Source: Tropicibacter naphthalenivorans (GTDB lineage Bacteria; Pseudomonadota; Alphaproteobacteria; Rhodobacterales; Rhodobacteraceae). From it: 64,000 bases of DNA. Both the position numbers and the translations under genes were made by a program. A model generated the notes under the pieces. The model was not told the origin of the DNA. It worked only from the letters and a program-made list of their open reading frames with translations, and made no database searches. Location: the NCBI RefSeq assembly GCF_900176475.1, contig NZ_FWXX01000002.1, forward strand, positions 446,560 through 510,559, read 5' to 3'. The number at the start of each line of letters is the position of its first letter. Within the stretch, counting starts at the first letter, position 1. This document shows, one piece after another, positions 47,822 to 57,294 of the stretch.

Positions 47822-48706
47822 TCAGACGCGCTTGCGGCGGTTGATCAGCACGATCCCCACCGCCACAAGCGCCAAAGCCCCAAGGAACCCAAGGCCCACC
47901 GGCTCGTCCAGCAGCGCCCAGCCAAAGCCCACCGCCAGCACCGGCGACAGGAACGAAAAGGCGGCAATGTCCGACGCCGGATAAATCGCCATCAGGTACA
48001 GCCAGAACAGATAGCCCATGCAGGCCACCACGACCTGAAAGCCCATCCCCGCCCAATGCAACGCCTCTGGCGCGCGCATCAGGTCTCCGAACAGCGGCGA
48101 AATCGCGGTCAGCACCACGGCGCTGACGCCCAGTTGATAGAACAGCTGGCTCTCGGCGCTGACCTCGGACACCCGCGTCAACCGCACGGTCAAGGCGATC
48201 CCGGCCCAGGCAAAGGCACCGCACAGCGCCAACAGATCGCCCGCCCAGGTCCCGCCGCTTTGGCTATCCTTGTCCGCCAAGGCCCAGATCACCCCCGCCA
48301 TCGCCAGCACCAGCCCCAAGGCACGGCGGCGCGACAGGCGCTCTCCCGGCAGGGTAAAGTTGGCGATGATCGTAAGCCACACCGGCATGGAATAGAACAG
48401 GATCGACGCGCGGCTGACGCTCGTCATGTCCAAGGCATTGAACAGAAACACAAACTCGGCGCTGAACAAGACCCCCAACAACAGCCCCGGCCCCAGCGCC
48501 GCGCGCAAGCCATTTAGCTTGCGACCCGACAGCAGGCACCACAGCAACAGCAGCCCCACCGCAAGGATGGACCGGAACCCGGCGGCAAACACCGGGCCAA
48601 AGCCGGCATTGGTCACCTTGATGACCACTTGGTTAAAGGCGAGCGTTGCGGCAAAGCCCACCATCCCGGCGGCCCCCACCAAATCCATAGAGTCTTTGCG
48701 TTCCAT
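47822..48706 (-). CDS. EamA/DMT family transporter
   Basis: A 294-residue polytopic membrane protein with about ten hydrophobic segments arranged as two EamA repeats (for example ASILFYSMPVWLTIIANFTLPGE in the first and FLSPVLAVGFGWALLDEPVG in the second). Members export or import small metabolites; the substrate is unknown. The start is uncertain: an ATG at 48706 is used, a GTG at 48721 is possible, and no clear ribosome-binding site was found. Confidence 0.85.
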   Translation of the reverse strand: MERKDSMDLVGAAGMVGFAATLAFNQVVIKVTNAGFGPVFAAGFRSILAVGLLLLWCLLSGRKLNGLRAALGPGLLLGVLFSAEFVFLFNALDMTSVSRASILFYSMPVWLTIIANFTLPGERLSRRRALGLVLAMAGVIWALADKDSQSGGTWAGDLLALCGAFAWAGIALTVRLTRVSEVSAESQLFYQLGVSAVVLTAISPLFGDLMRAPEALHWAGMGFQVVVACMGYLFWLYLMAIYPASDIAAFSFLSPVLAVGFGWALLDEPVGLGFLGALALVAVGIVLINRRKRV

Positions 48707-48831
48707 CCGACGGTTGGACACGTCTTTGACCGCCCGGTCAATCCCTTACCGCGCGGGCAACCGGGGGCTGTGCAAGCGCGGCCTTCTCTGCTTAACTCTG
48801 TCCAAAGACGATGACCAAAAGGAGTCTGGGT

Positions 48832-49611
48832 ATGGGTTTGATGGGAACACTGGCCAAGGTCGCCATCGGCTACGCCGCCGCGCGCGGGGTCGACAAACTG
48901 GCACAGGGCCAAGGGCTTGGCGGGCTCTTTCCGGGCAAACAGGTCGCCGCGAGCGATCCCAATGCCGCCGCCCAGGGCCAAATGCTCAAGGGTGAGATGC
49001 CGCAGGCCGCCCAAGCCCCCTTGGGCGGGATGATGGACATGTTCAAGCAAAACGGCTTTGGCCAGATGTCCGGCGGCCTTGCGGGCGGCCTCCCCGGAGG
49101 ACTGGGGGACCAAGTCTCCGGCATGATGGATAAGCTCAAAGAGAACCCCGCCATGGCGGGCCTCATGGGGGCCATGTCCGGCGCAGCGGTGGCGCAGGGT
49201 CAGGGCGTCGGCGCGCTTCTGGATGCCTTTAACACCGAAAGCACCGCCCCCGAGGCCGAAGAAGCCGCCGGCCTGATGCTGCGCGCGATGATCCAGGCCG
49301 CCAAGTGCGACGGCGTCATCGACGAATCCGAAAAGGCCAAGATCCTCGAAGCCGTGGGCGAGGATGCCGATCCCGGCGACATGAACTTTGTCCAGGAACA
49401 GCTCGCCGCCCCCGTCGACCCCGAAGCGCTGGCCGCCGACACGCCAGAGGCGCAGCGCGTGCAGGTCTACAGCGCTTCGCTGATGACCATCAGCGTCGAC
49501 AATGACGCCATCGCGCAGTACCTCGACCGCCTCGCCAAGGCGCTGGAGCTGGACGAGATGACGGTGAACACCCTGCACGCACAGATGGGGATGCAGCCTC
49601 TCTATAGCTGA
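48832..49611 (+). CDS. TerB/DUF533-type protein
   Basis: A 259-residue protein. The N-terminal half (about 1-125) is rich in Gly, Met and Gln (for example GGLAGGLPGGLGDQ) and starts with a short hydrophobic segment. The C-terminal half (about 135-259) resembles the TerB/DUF533 helical domain, with AAKCDGVIDESEKAKIL as the acidic metal-binding repeat and a similar segment later. AAGGAG precedes the ATG at 48832. Its function is unknown; a tellurite or metal-stress link is suggested by family only. Confidence 0.75.
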   Translation: MGLMGTLAKVAIGYAAARGVDKLAQGQGLGGLFPGKQVAASDPNAAAQGQMLKGEMPQAAQAPLGGMMDMFKQNGFGQMSGGLAGGLPGGLGDQVSGMMDKLKENPAMAGLMGAMSGAAVAQGQGVGALLDAFNTESTAPEAEEAAGLMLRAMIQAAKCDGVIDESEKAKILEAVGEDADPGDMNFVQEQLAAPVDPEALAADTPEAQRVQVYSASLMTISVDNDAIAQYLDRLAKALELDEMTVNTLHAQMGMQPLYS

Positions 49612-49620
49612 CCCTAAGCG

Positions 49621-49651
49621 GACAAGGCTTGGCCCCGCGCCCGGCCTTGTC
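49621..49651. terminator. Inverted repeat downstream of TerB-like gene
   Basis: GACAAGGC (49621-49628) and GCCTTGTC (49644-49651) are perfectly complementary. There is no following T-run, so function as a terminator is uncertain. Confidence 0.45.
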
Positions 49652-49683
49652 TACAAAGAGCATCCGACAGCCAAAGGCCCCAG

Positions 49684-50097
49684 ATGCCCAAAACGATTTC
49701 CGAACGTTGCGCCGCCGCTGGCTTGCGCATGACCGGCCAGCGCCGCACCATCGCCGAGGTGCTGGAAACCTCGCGCGATCACCCCGACGCCGAGGCGCTG
49801 CACGCCCGCGCCGCCGCCCGTGATCCCAATATCTCGATCGCCACGGTGTACCGGACGGTGAAACTGTTCGAGGAATCGGGGATTCTGGATCGGGTGGATT
49901 TCGGCGATGGTCGCGCCCGGTACGAAGACGCCCGGCGCGACCACCACGACCACCTGATCGACATCGAGACCGGCAAGGTCATCGAATTCGTCGACCCGGA
50001 AATCGAGGCGCTGCAAGAAAAGATCGCCGAGAAACTCGGCTACCGTCTGACCGGCCACCGGATGGAGCTTTACGGCACGCCGATAAAGAAACCGTAG
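49684..50097 (+). CDS. Fur family metal-responsive regulator
   Basis: A 137-residue Fur-fold repressor with the winged helix at about 10-80 (GLRMTGQRRTIAEVL, ISIATVYRTVKLFEESG) and metal-binding HHDHLI in the C-terminal dimerisation domain. Alphaproteobacterial members of this type act as Fur, Mur (manganese) or Irr; the sequence alone does not decide between them, though the absence of the heme regulatory CP motif at the N-terminus argues against Irr. It stands alone, convergent with the AlaX gene. Confidence 0.88.
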   Translation: MPKTISERCAAAGLRMTGQRRTIAEVLETSRDHPDAEALHARAAARDPNISIATVYRTVKLFEESGILDRVDFGDGRARYEDARRDHHDHLIDIETGKVIEFVDPEIEALQEKIAEKLGYRLTGHRMELYGTPIKKP

Positions 50098-50164
50098 TGG
50101 GGCGCGTCGCCTATCCTCTGGGGGGATAAAAGCGCGCGGTAGCGCACCTTTGGATCACGCTGCC

Positions 50165-50881
50165 TTAGTCCAAAGCGATGTTCACCCGGCGGTTCTGTTT
50201 GCCCTTGTTTTCGATCCGGCCCAGCCGCAGCGCGCCGATCTCGCCGGTGCGCGCCACATGGGTGCCGCCGCAGGGTTGCAGGTCGACCTGCTCCGCCCCC
50301 GCGCCAATCCGCACCAGCCTGACTTCGCCGCCCCCGCGCGGAGGCCGCACCGACAGGGTTTTCACCAGCCCGGGGTTGGCGTCCAGTTCGGCGGTGGTGA
50401 TCCAATCCTCGGACACCGCCAAGTCGCGGTCCACCAAATCGTTGAGCGCCGCCTCCAGCGCGTCGCGGTCCTCGGGCGGCTCGGGCATCATAAAGTCCAG
50501 ACGCCCGGTGCCTGCGCTGATCTTGCCCCCGGTGACCGGCAGCGGGATCACCACGCTCAGCAGATGCAAGGCCGTGTGAATGCGCATATGCCGGTGCCGC
50601 CGCTCCCAATCGAGCACCTGCACCACATGCGCGCCCTTGGGCGGCAGCGCGGCAGGCTCGGCCGGGACCAGCACCGACAGACCGTCGTCGCCCTTGACCG
50701 CCGTGGCGATGGGCAGCTTTTTCCCGTCCCATTCCAGCCAGCCGCTGTCACCCGGCTGCCCGCCCCCTGTGGGGTAAAAGAGGCAGGGCGTGACGATCAC
50801 GCCCCCCTCATCGGTATAGCCAACCACGCGGCCCGGCGCTTCGCGGGCGTAGGCGTCATCGCGGTACAGCAGATCGGACAT
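50165..50881 (-). CDS. Alanyl-tRNA editing protein, AlaX type
   Basis: The 238-residue protein resembles the editing domain of alanyl-tRNA synthetase that removes serine or glycine from mischarged tRNA-Ala. The metal-binding HxxxH is HTALH and the second motif is QPCGGTHVARTGEIG. The N-terminal LFYPTGGGQPGD identifies the AlaX family. Its ATG overlaps the stop region of the upstream mscS-like gene (both at 50881), so it belongs to the cysK-mscS transcript. Confidence 0.92.
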   Translation of the reverse strand: MSDLLYRDDAYAREAPGRVVGYTDEGGVIVTPCLFYPTGGGQPGDSGWLEWDGKKLPIATAVKGDDGLSVLVPAEPAALPPKGAHVVQVLDWERRHRHMRIHTALHLLSVVIPLPVTGGKISAGTGRLDFMMPEPPEDRDALEAALNDLVDRDLAVSEDWITTAELDANPGLVKTLSVRPPRGGGEVRLVRIGAGAEQVDLQPCGGTHVARTGEIGALRLGRIENKGKQNRRVNIALD

Positions 50882-53304
50882 CAGCGGTCTCCTGCGTCGG
50901 GCTCGATCCCGGCGGCGCTGTTGGACACATCCGCCTCGGACTTGGCCGCGGGCGAGGTTTCCTCCTTGGGCGCCTCGGGCGGGTGCGCCGCGCCGGGCTG
51001 CAAGGCCTCTGGGTTGCGCAGCCAGATGTCGCGCTGTGCGAAGGGAATCTCGATGCCCTCTTCGGTGAAACGCTCGACGATCTGGTGGTGCATCTCTGTG
51101 CGCACAACCAGCCCCTTGCCCACGTCGCGCAGGATGCAGCGGATTTCAAAGTCCAGACTGTCCGCGCCGAACCCCTTGAAGAACACGAACGGTTCGGGGT
51201 TCATCAGCACCATGTCGTGCTGACGGGCAATATCCAGCAGGATCTTTTCAACCTTGCGGGTGTCGTTGCCATAGGCCACGCCAACGCTGACGATGATCCG
51301 CCCCAGAGAGTTGCCGCGCGTGTAGTTCGACACGGTGCCCGACACGAAATCGGCGTTGGGGATGATCACGTCGTATTTGTCAAAGGTCTCCATCCGGGTG
51401 GAGCGCACAGAGATGTCCTTGACGATACCATGCGTGCCGTTGACCTCGATCCAGTCGCCTTCGGAGATCGGGCGCTCGATCAGCAGGATGATGCCGGACA
51501 CAAAGTTCGACACGATGTTTTGCAGGCCAAAACCGATCCCGACGGACAAGGCACCAGCAACGATGGCCAGCGACGACAGATCCAGCCCCCCGGCGGTGAT
51601 CGCAATGATCGCCGCGACAAAGATGCCCACATAGCCCATGCCCGACACGATGGCGTTCTGGCCGCCTTGGTCGATCTTGGTCTTGGGCAGGATCGAGGTG
51701 CGGAACGCCCCTTGTAGCAGGCGCGTCACGGTGTAGCCGATGACAAAGACGATCACCACGACCATGAAATCGGTCGGAGAGATGCGCGTCTCGCCAAAGG
51801 TAAAGCCCTCTTGGAACTGCGCCCAGATCTCTGTCAGGTCGGCAACGCGCGCGCCCCAGATCAGCGCGAGGAACGGCAGCATCACCAGCGTCAGGCCAAA
51901 GCCCGCCAGCACCGGCAGCAGGCTGTCCTCTTCGTCGGCGCGCTTGCCGGTGATCAGCTCGTACAGGTCGTTGACAAAGCGTTGCAGGATCAGCAGCACG
52001 CCCACCACCGCCAGCGAAGCGATAAACGGATAGACCAGCGCCTCGCCAAAGCGGGCATAGCCGATCGCGGCCATCACCGGGCCGATCACGCCGATGATCA
52101 TCGCCGCGCGCCCCATCAGCCGCGCAAAACGCAGACGGAAGACGCCCGCATCATCGGTCACCGCGGCAGACTGGCTGCCCGCCATGGCGGCATGGTTGCG
52201 CACCCGGCCCAGACGGAACAGCAGAACGCCGGAAATCACCAGCAGCGGAAAGTCCATGACCGCGCTTGTGGCCGTGGGGTAGTTGTCGAACTGGCTGACC
52301 GCGTCGAGAACGCTTTTCAGCACATAGGTCCAGGCCAGCAAATCGGCGATGCGGCGGGCGCTGGCGCGGTCGCTGGCCTCGAGCGGCAGGGTCGCGATCT
52401 CGTCGTTCTCGTGAAAGCTTTCGTCCGCAAGCCAGTGGATGCCCAGCAGCAAGGTCGCCCAAAGCGGCACCTGATCCAGCAGCACCAGCCAGCGCGCGCC
52501 CATGAATCCCGTGGCCTCAAAGGCTTGGACCAGCGCGTAAATCCCCAGCAAGGGCAGGATCACCTGCCCCAGCGACACCAGAAAGCGGAACACACCCGTG
52601 CCGCGCGGCGCTTTGCCCCGCAGATAGGCCACCGCCGCCCGAGACCAGCTTTCGCCCTTGATCACCAGCATCAGGCCGATGACCACCAGCAGCAGGATCA
52701 GCGGCAGGTTCTGGCGCGCCTCGGCTTGATATTCCGGCGAGGAAGCGTTGGCCTTGATCTCGACGCCCGCGCGGTGGAACGACATCAAGACGTCCTCCAG
52801 CGCGGTGGGCCAATAGGCCGGGTTCAGCGGCGTTGGCCCCAGTTCCAGCAGCTCGTCGGTCTGACGCTCGCGGATGATCCGGTCAATCTCGGCGATCAGC
52901 CCGTTCGAGCGTGTGTACGCCTCTTCGGCCCGCAGCGAGGGCGCGCGCAGCTCTGTCAGCGTGGCGTTCAGCTCTTCGCGGCGCTCGGCGATCTCGGGGT
53001 CTTCGGTTTCGCCATCGGCGGGCGGCTCGCCCAAGGCGGCGATCTGGTTTTGCAGCGTCTCGATGCGCGCCGCGTTCACGTCCTGCGCCGCAAGGAATTG
53101 CTCGCGCCAGTCGGCGATGGTCTCGCGCAGCAGCTCCAGCGCATCGTCAGAGGCGCGACCTTCGCTCAGCGTCTGTTCGGCGCTGGTCGCCGTCGACGTC
53201 CATTTGGAATAGTCCGGCAGGCCCGCGTCCTGCGCAAAAGCAGCCCCCGCCAGCATGGCGAGGGAGAAGATCATGGCGCTAAGCCAACGGTAGATAAAGG
53301 TCAT
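50881..53304 (-). CDS. MscS-family mechanosensitive channel with DUF3772 domain
   Basis: An 807-residue membrane protein. It has a signal peptide (about 1-24), a periplasmic coiled-coil region (about 40-150, DUF3772), roughly ten membrane segments, and the MscS core (GLQNIVSNFVSGIILLIERPISEGDWIEV, then IRSTRMETFDKYDVIIPNADFVSG-like text). It should open under membrane tension to release solutes. The C-terminal ~50 residues are Pro/Glu/Ala-rich and probably disordered. Its ATG overlaps the cysK stop (TAATG). Confidence 0.92.
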   Translation of the reverse strand: MTFIYRWLSAMIFSLAMLAGAAFAQDAGLPDYSKWTSTATSAEQTLSEGRASDDALELLRETIADWREQFLAAQDVNAARIETLQNQIAALGEPPADGETEDPEIAERREELNATLTELRAPSLRAEEAYTRSNGLIAEIDRIIRERQTDELLELGPTPLNPAYWPTALEDVLMSFHRAGVEIKANASSPEYQAEARQNLPLILLLVVIGLMLVIKGESWSRAAVAYLRGKAPRGTGVFRFLVSLGQVILPLLGIYALVQAFEATGFMGARWLVLLDQVPLWATLLLGIHWLADESFHENDEIATLPLEASDRASARRIADLLAWTYVLKSVLDAVSQFDNYPTATSAVMDFPLLVISGVLLFRLGRVRNHAAMAGSQSAAVTDDAGVFRLRFARLMGRAAMIIGVIGPVMAAIGYARFGEALVYPFIASLAVVGVLLILQRFVNDLYELITGKRADEEDSLLPVLAGFGLTLVMLPFLALIWGARVADLTEIWAQFQEGFTFGETRISPTDFMVVVIVFVIGYTVTRLLQGAFRTSILPKTKIDQGGQNAIVSGMGYVGIFVAAIIAITAGGLDLSSLAIVAGALSVGIGFGLQNIVSNFVSGIILLIERPISEGDWIEVNGTHGIVKDISVRSTRMETFDKYDVIIPNADFVSGTVSNYTRGNSLGRIIVSVGVAYGNDTRKVEKILLDIARQHDMVLMNPEPFVFFKGFGADSLDFEIRCILRDVGKGLVVRTEMHHQIVERFTEEGIEIPFAQRDIWLRNPEALQPGAAHPPEAPKEETSPAAKSEADVSNSAAGIEPDAGDR

Positions 53305-54329
53305 TAGTCCTCGAATACACCGGGGATGCTGGCGGGCGCGCGGTCAAGCCACGGCGGCGTCGGCAACCCCTTTTCTTTCAGGAAGTCCGGGTTGAACAGT
53401 TTCGACTGATACCTAGTGCCATAATCGCAAAGGACAGTCACAATTGTATGTCCGGGGCCCATTTCCTTGGCCAGACGCATGGCACCGGCCACGTTCACGC
53501 CAGACGAGCCGCCAAGGCACAGCCCCTCTTCGGACAGCAGATCGAACACCACCGGCAGCGCCTCGGCGTCGGAAATGCGATAGCAGAAATCGGGGGTGAA
53601 GCCTTCGAGGTTGGCGGTGATGCGCCCCTGCCCGATGCCCTCGGTGATCGAGTTGCCGGGGTTCTCAGCGCCGGTATACAGTTTGAACAGGCCCGCGCCT
53701 TCGGGGTCGGCCAGACCGATCTTGACGCCCTTGGGCTGCAAGGCCATGCCGACACCGGCCAGCGTCCCGCCCGAGCCAACGGCGCAGATAAAGCCGTCAA
53801 CCTTGCCGCCGGTCTGTTCCCAGATCTCGGGGCCGGTGGTTTCGATATGCGACTGGCGGTTGGCGACGTTGTCGAACTGGTTGGCCCAGATCACGCCCTC
53901 GTTGGTGGTGCGGGCCAGCTGTTCGGCCAGACGGCCCGAGTAGCGCACATAGTTGTTGGGGTTCGAATAGGGCGCGGCGGGCACCTGCACCAGCTCCGCC
54001 CCGGCAAGGCGCAGCATGTCCTTCTTTTCCTGACTTTGCGTTTCAGGAATGACGATGACGGTCTTGAACCCCATGGACGCGCCCACCAGCGCAAGGCCGA
54101 TGCCGGTGTTGCCCGCTGTGCCCTCGACAATGGTGCCGCCGGGCTTCAGCAAGCCCTTTTCCACCGCGTCCTTGATGATGTACAGCGCCGCGCGGTCCTT
54201 GACCGACTGGCCGGGGTTCATGAACTCGGCCTTGCCAAGGATCTCGCAGCCGGTCAGCTCGGACGCCTTGTTCAGCCGGATCAGCGGAGTGTGCCCAACA
54301 GCCTGAGCCAAATCGGATGCGATACGCAT
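53304..54329 (-). CDS. cysK: Cysteine synthase
   Basis: The 341-residue PLP enzyme makes cysteine from O-acetylserine and sulfide. Lys44 in NPGQSVKDRAA is the Schiff-base lysine and EGTAGNTGIGLALVGA and GSGGTLAGVG bind the substrate and PLP phosphate. It follows trgB. In Rhodobacter sphaeroides cysK lies beside trgAB and contributes to tellurite resistance, matching this arrangement. The start at 54329 has AAAGGA upstream. Confidence 0.95.
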   Translation of the reverse strand: MRIASDLAQAVGHTPLIRLNKASELTGCEILGKAEFMNPGQSVKDRAALYIIKDAVEKGLLKPGGTIVEGTAGNTGIGLALVGASMGFKTVIVIPETQSQEKKDMLRLAGAELVQVPAAPYSNPNNYVRYSGRLAEQLARTTNEGVIWANQFDNVANRQSHIETTGPEIWEQTGGKVDGFICAVGSGGTLAGVGMALQPKGVKIGLADPEGAGLFKLYTGAENPGNSITEGIGQGRITANLEGFTPDFCYRISDAEALPVVFDLLSEEGLCLGGSSGVNVAGAMRLAKEMGPGHTIVTVLCDYGTRYQSKLFNPDFLKEKGLPTPPWLDRAPASIPGVFED

Positions 54330-54384
54330 GTGCGGTCCTTTCATACACGTCTTGCCCTTGGTGTATGTCTGGCGGGGCGTAAAC

Positions 54385-55503
54385 TCAAGCCGCTGCGCGC
54401 AAGGCTTCGCGCTTTGTCGCCAGCCAGAGCAGCATCATCGCCAAGGGGGCCGCGTTGATTTCCCCGGTGTCTAGCAGGTCCATGGCATCGGTAAAGGCAA
54501 TGACGTGGTTGCGGATATCCTCGTTCTCGGCCTCCAGCCCGCCCTGGCTTTGGCCGCGGCCCGACAGATCGCACAGGCCCAGAAAGCTGTGGTAGAACTC
54601 GGTCGAATAGCCGGGGCTGGCATAGCCGCGCACCATGGGGCGCAGGTCCGTCAGGGTCAGATGCGCCTCTTCGACAGCCTCGCGGCGGGCGGCGGCTTCG
54701 GGCGTCTCGCGCGCATCGACCAAACCCGCGATCGGTTCCAGCACCCAAGGCGCGGGGTCGCCGCGCTGGACCGGGCCAAAGCGCAGCTGCTCCACCAACA
54801 AGACCTTGTCCAAGACCGGGTCATAGGGCAGCACCAAGGCCACGTCGAAGGACATGAAACACTCGCGCGGCAGCTCTGGCGACCAGTCGCCATCAAAGCG
54901 GCGGTAGCGCAGCTTGAACGCATTCATGGTGAAAAACCCGTGGAATCCCGGACGCTTGCCGGTGATCTCGACCTGATCCATGGTCATCGGGTTGCGCACG
55001 GTCTGCGGCGCAGGCGTGCGGGCGATCTGCTGCGCCCAGGCGCGCGAGCGGAAAAACGGCAACATCCCGCGAATCTCGGCGGCGCTGTGGGTGGTGCGGC
55101 GGGCCATGACCTCTGCGGCGGCGCGCATGGTGATCTCTTCCCAGTCCTGCCGCCACGCGTCCAGCGACCACGGCGCTCCGGCGGTGAACTTGCCTTCGGG
55201 CGGGAAGTAGACCAGCGCCTGCGCCCCCTGCCCGTCCACCGTCACCGTGACGGGGCGCGCGTCATAGCCAAAGCCGCCTTCGTAGAAATCCAGCGCCTCA
55301 AGGTCCGCGCTCGTCAGCCCGCGCACCAGCAGCCCCTTGGCCTGTGCGCCCGGCTGCGGGGCGATCACCGGGAAGGCCTCGTCCTGTGCCCAATACACCG
55401 CGTGATCGGCCAAAACCGCCGGCGCATTGTCCGGCACCCGCCCAAGCACACACTCCAGCAGCGGCAGATGCCGCAGCGTTCCATAGAAAAACAGGTCCGA
55501 AAT
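54385..55503 (-). CDS. trgB: TrgB: gamma-glutamylcyclotransferase-like domain fused to NUDIX hydrolase, ATT start
   Basis: The 372-residue protein has an N-terminal gamma-glutamylcyclotransferase-type domain (FFYGTLRHLPLLE, with Glu75 in LDFYEGGFGYD) and a C-terminal NUDIX domain (about residues 205-340, GLVDARETPEAAARREAVEEAH). The Gly of the NUDIX box is His here. The usual upstream GTG at 55449 would remove the first 18 residues, including the conserved FYGTLR. The only frame position that restores them is ATT at 55503, with GGAG seven bases upstream and a TAA one codon before; ATT start is therefore proposed. The gene order trgA-trgB-cysK fits the tellurite-resistance locus of Rhodobacter sphaeroides. 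Confidence 0.85.
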   Translation of the reverse strand: MSDLFFYGTLRHLPLLECVLGRVPDNAPAVLADHAVYWAQDEAFPVIAPQPGAQAKGLLVRGLTSADLEALDFYEGGFGYDARPVTVTVDGQGAQALVYFPPEGKFTAGAPWSLDAWRQDWEEITMRAAAEVMARRTTHSAAEIRGMLPFFRSRAWAQQIARTPAPQTVRNPMTMDQVEITGKRPGFHGFFTMNAFKLRYRRFDGDWSPELPRECFMSFDVALVLPYDPVLDKVLLVEQLRFGPVQRGDPAPWVLEPIAGLVDARETPEAAARREAVEEAHLTLTDLRPMVRGYASPGYSTEFYHSFLGLCDLSGRGQSQGGLEAENEDIRNHVIAFTDAMDLLDTGEINAAPLAMMLLWLATKREALRAAA

Positions 55504-55506
55504 GGC

Positions 55507-55947
55507 TTATCTCCAGTGACGAGAGACTTTTTCCGCGATCAATCCCGTGATGATCCCACCCACAAGCATGGTCAGGATCACCATCGGGTCAACCAGCTTT
55601 TCGGAAAAGTCGATGGCGATCTCAAAGACCGACATCAAAGCATCCACCACCGTGCGGTACTTGCGGTCAAAAGAGTTGTCGACCATCTCGTTCGCCGATT
55701 GCACGAAGAGGCACCAAAACAAGGCCGCCGCCGTGCCGGTGAACCCGTTGGCAATGGCCGCCGACACGCCCCGCCCGGCGCGCGGGCCGACGATGAACCA
55801 GCCGCACAACCCGCCAATCGCCGCGTTCACCTCGCTGAACAGCCCAAAGTCGCGCGACGCCGGCATTCCCGCTTTGACGAATTCCGATGTGACATAGGCC
55901 ACGATCACAAGGCATATCGCGGAAAAAAGTTTCGCGGCTGTGGGCAT
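55507..55947 (-). CDS. trgA: TrgA family tellurite-resistance membrane protein
   Basis: A 146-residue protein with about four hydrophobic segments (including FSAICLVIVAYVTSEF, then AAIGGLCGWFIVGPRAGRG, and LVDPMVILTMLVGGIITGLI). It matches TrgA. Its TAA stop is 3 bases before the ATT start of trgB. The cfa gene ends 4 bases upstream of its ATG, so all are one transcript. Confidence 0.85.
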   Translation of the reverse strand: MPTAAKLFSAICLVIVAYVTSEFVKAGMPASRDFGLFSEVNAAIGGLCGWFIVGPRAGRGVSAAIANGFTGTAAALFWCLFVQSANEMVDNSFDRKYRTVVDALMSVFEIAIDFSEKLVDPMVILTMLVGGIITGLIAEKVSRHWR

Positions 55948-55951
55948 TCGG

Positions 55952-57157
55952 TCAGGTGGGCCTTGCAATCGTAATCTGGGTTACATCACAGTTTCCGCTA
56001 TGAAACGTCGCCGCGCAAGAGGCGAGATAGAAATTCCACATCCTCCGGAAACGTTTATCAAACCCAAGTTGCGAGATAGCGTCCCACTTCTCGTTAAACG
56101 TATCATGCCAGCGCATAAGGGTCTGCGCATAGCTTTGTCCGAACTCGACAGAGCCGACCACGTCCAGCCCGGCCTTTTGCACCTCTTGGCGCAGCACGAC
56201 GGGGCTGGGCAGCATCCCGCCCGGGAAAATGTACTTTTGGATAAAGTCCACGGTGTTGCGGTAAATGTCCCAGCGGCGGTGCTGAACGGTGATGATCTGC
56301 AAGGTCGCGCGCTTGCCGGGCTTGAGGCTTTGGTGAACGGTGTCGAAATAGGTCTGCCAATAGCGCTCGCCCACCGCTTCGAACATCTCGATCGAGGCGA
56401 TGCCGTCATAGGTTCCTTTTTCGTCGCGGTAATCCTGAAGTTTCAGCTGCACGCGGTCCTGTAGGCCGGCCTTTTGGATGCGCTCCTGGGCGTAGTTGAA
56501 CTGTTCCTGCGAAATGGTCAGGCCGGTGACCTTGAGCCCCCGTTCCTTGGCCGCATATTCCGCAAAACCGCCCCAGCCGCAGCCGATTTCCAGCACGTGA
56601 TCGCCGGGCTGCGCGCCCATCTGATCCACCATAGAGGCGTATTTGGCGGTTTGCGCGTTCTCAAGGCTTTCCTGGCCCGTCTCGAACAGCGCCGAGCTGT
56701 AGGTCATCGTGTCGTCCAGCCACAGACCGTAGAATTCGTTGCCAAGGTCATAGTGGTGCGAGATGTTTTTCTTGGCCTGCCGTTTGGAGTTGGACTGAAA
56801 CCAAAAGCGCACCTTCTCAAAGGCGCGCACCAGCCCCATGCCGGGAAAGCCGTCGTACATTTCGTCATTGGCGTGCACGAGGTGCATAAAGCCCATCAGA
56901 TCAGGGGTGGACCACCAGCCGTCCACATAGGCTTCGCAAAAGCCCAGGTCGCCCTCTCGGATCAGGCGGGCAAAGATGTCGGGGTTGTGGATGTCCAGTT
57001 CCGCCACCGGACCGGGCGCTTTGCCTTCGGCGCGGAACCGGCGGCCGTCGGGCAGGACGAAATCCAGCCGCCCGTGGTCCATCTGGTTGGCCATGTCGAA
57101 GACGTGGGAAAAGTAGCGCGGCAGGTTGGTTTGGTCGCGGGTATCGGTCAGGATCAT
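55952..57157 (-). CDS. cfa: Cyclopropane-fatty-acyl-phospholipid synthase family protein
   Basis: The 401-residue SAM-dependent enzyme methylenates unsaturated phospholipid acyl chains. The SAM-binding glycine loop is VLEIGCGWGGFAEYAA, and MTYSSALFE and SIEMFEAVGERYWQTYF are family signatures. It lies immediately before trgA, trgB and cysK. Confidence 0.94.
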   Translation of the reverse strand: MILTDTRDQTNLPRYFSHVFDMANQMDHGRLDFVLPDGRRFRAEGKAPGPVAELDIHNPDIFARLIREGDLGFCEAYVDGWWSTPDLMGFMHLVHANDEMYDGFPGMGLVRAFEKVRFWFQSNSKRQAKKNISHHYDLGNEFYGLWLDDTMTYSSALFETGQESLENAQTAKYASMVDQMGAQPGDHVLEIGCGWGGFAEYAAKERGLKVTGLTISQEQFNYAQERIQKAGLQDRVQLKLQDYRDEKGTYDGIASIEMFEAVGERYWQTYFDTVHQSLKPGKRATLQIITVQHRRWDIYRNTVDFIQKYIFPGGMLPSPVVLRQEVQKAGLDVVGSVEFGQSYAQTLMRWHDTFNEKWDAISQLGFDKRFRRMWNFYLASCAATFHSGNCDVTQITIARPT

Positions 57158-57294
57158 GAACAGTCCTCAGGCTGGCGTGGGAGGGACCTTGTCTTGCCTG
57201 ATGGCAAGCCGCGGCCCGTTATAAACCTTACGCAGCAGAGGCGCGTTTGGATGAGTTTAAGTTAAAGTAATGTGACGGTCGGTCAAATCCGCCC

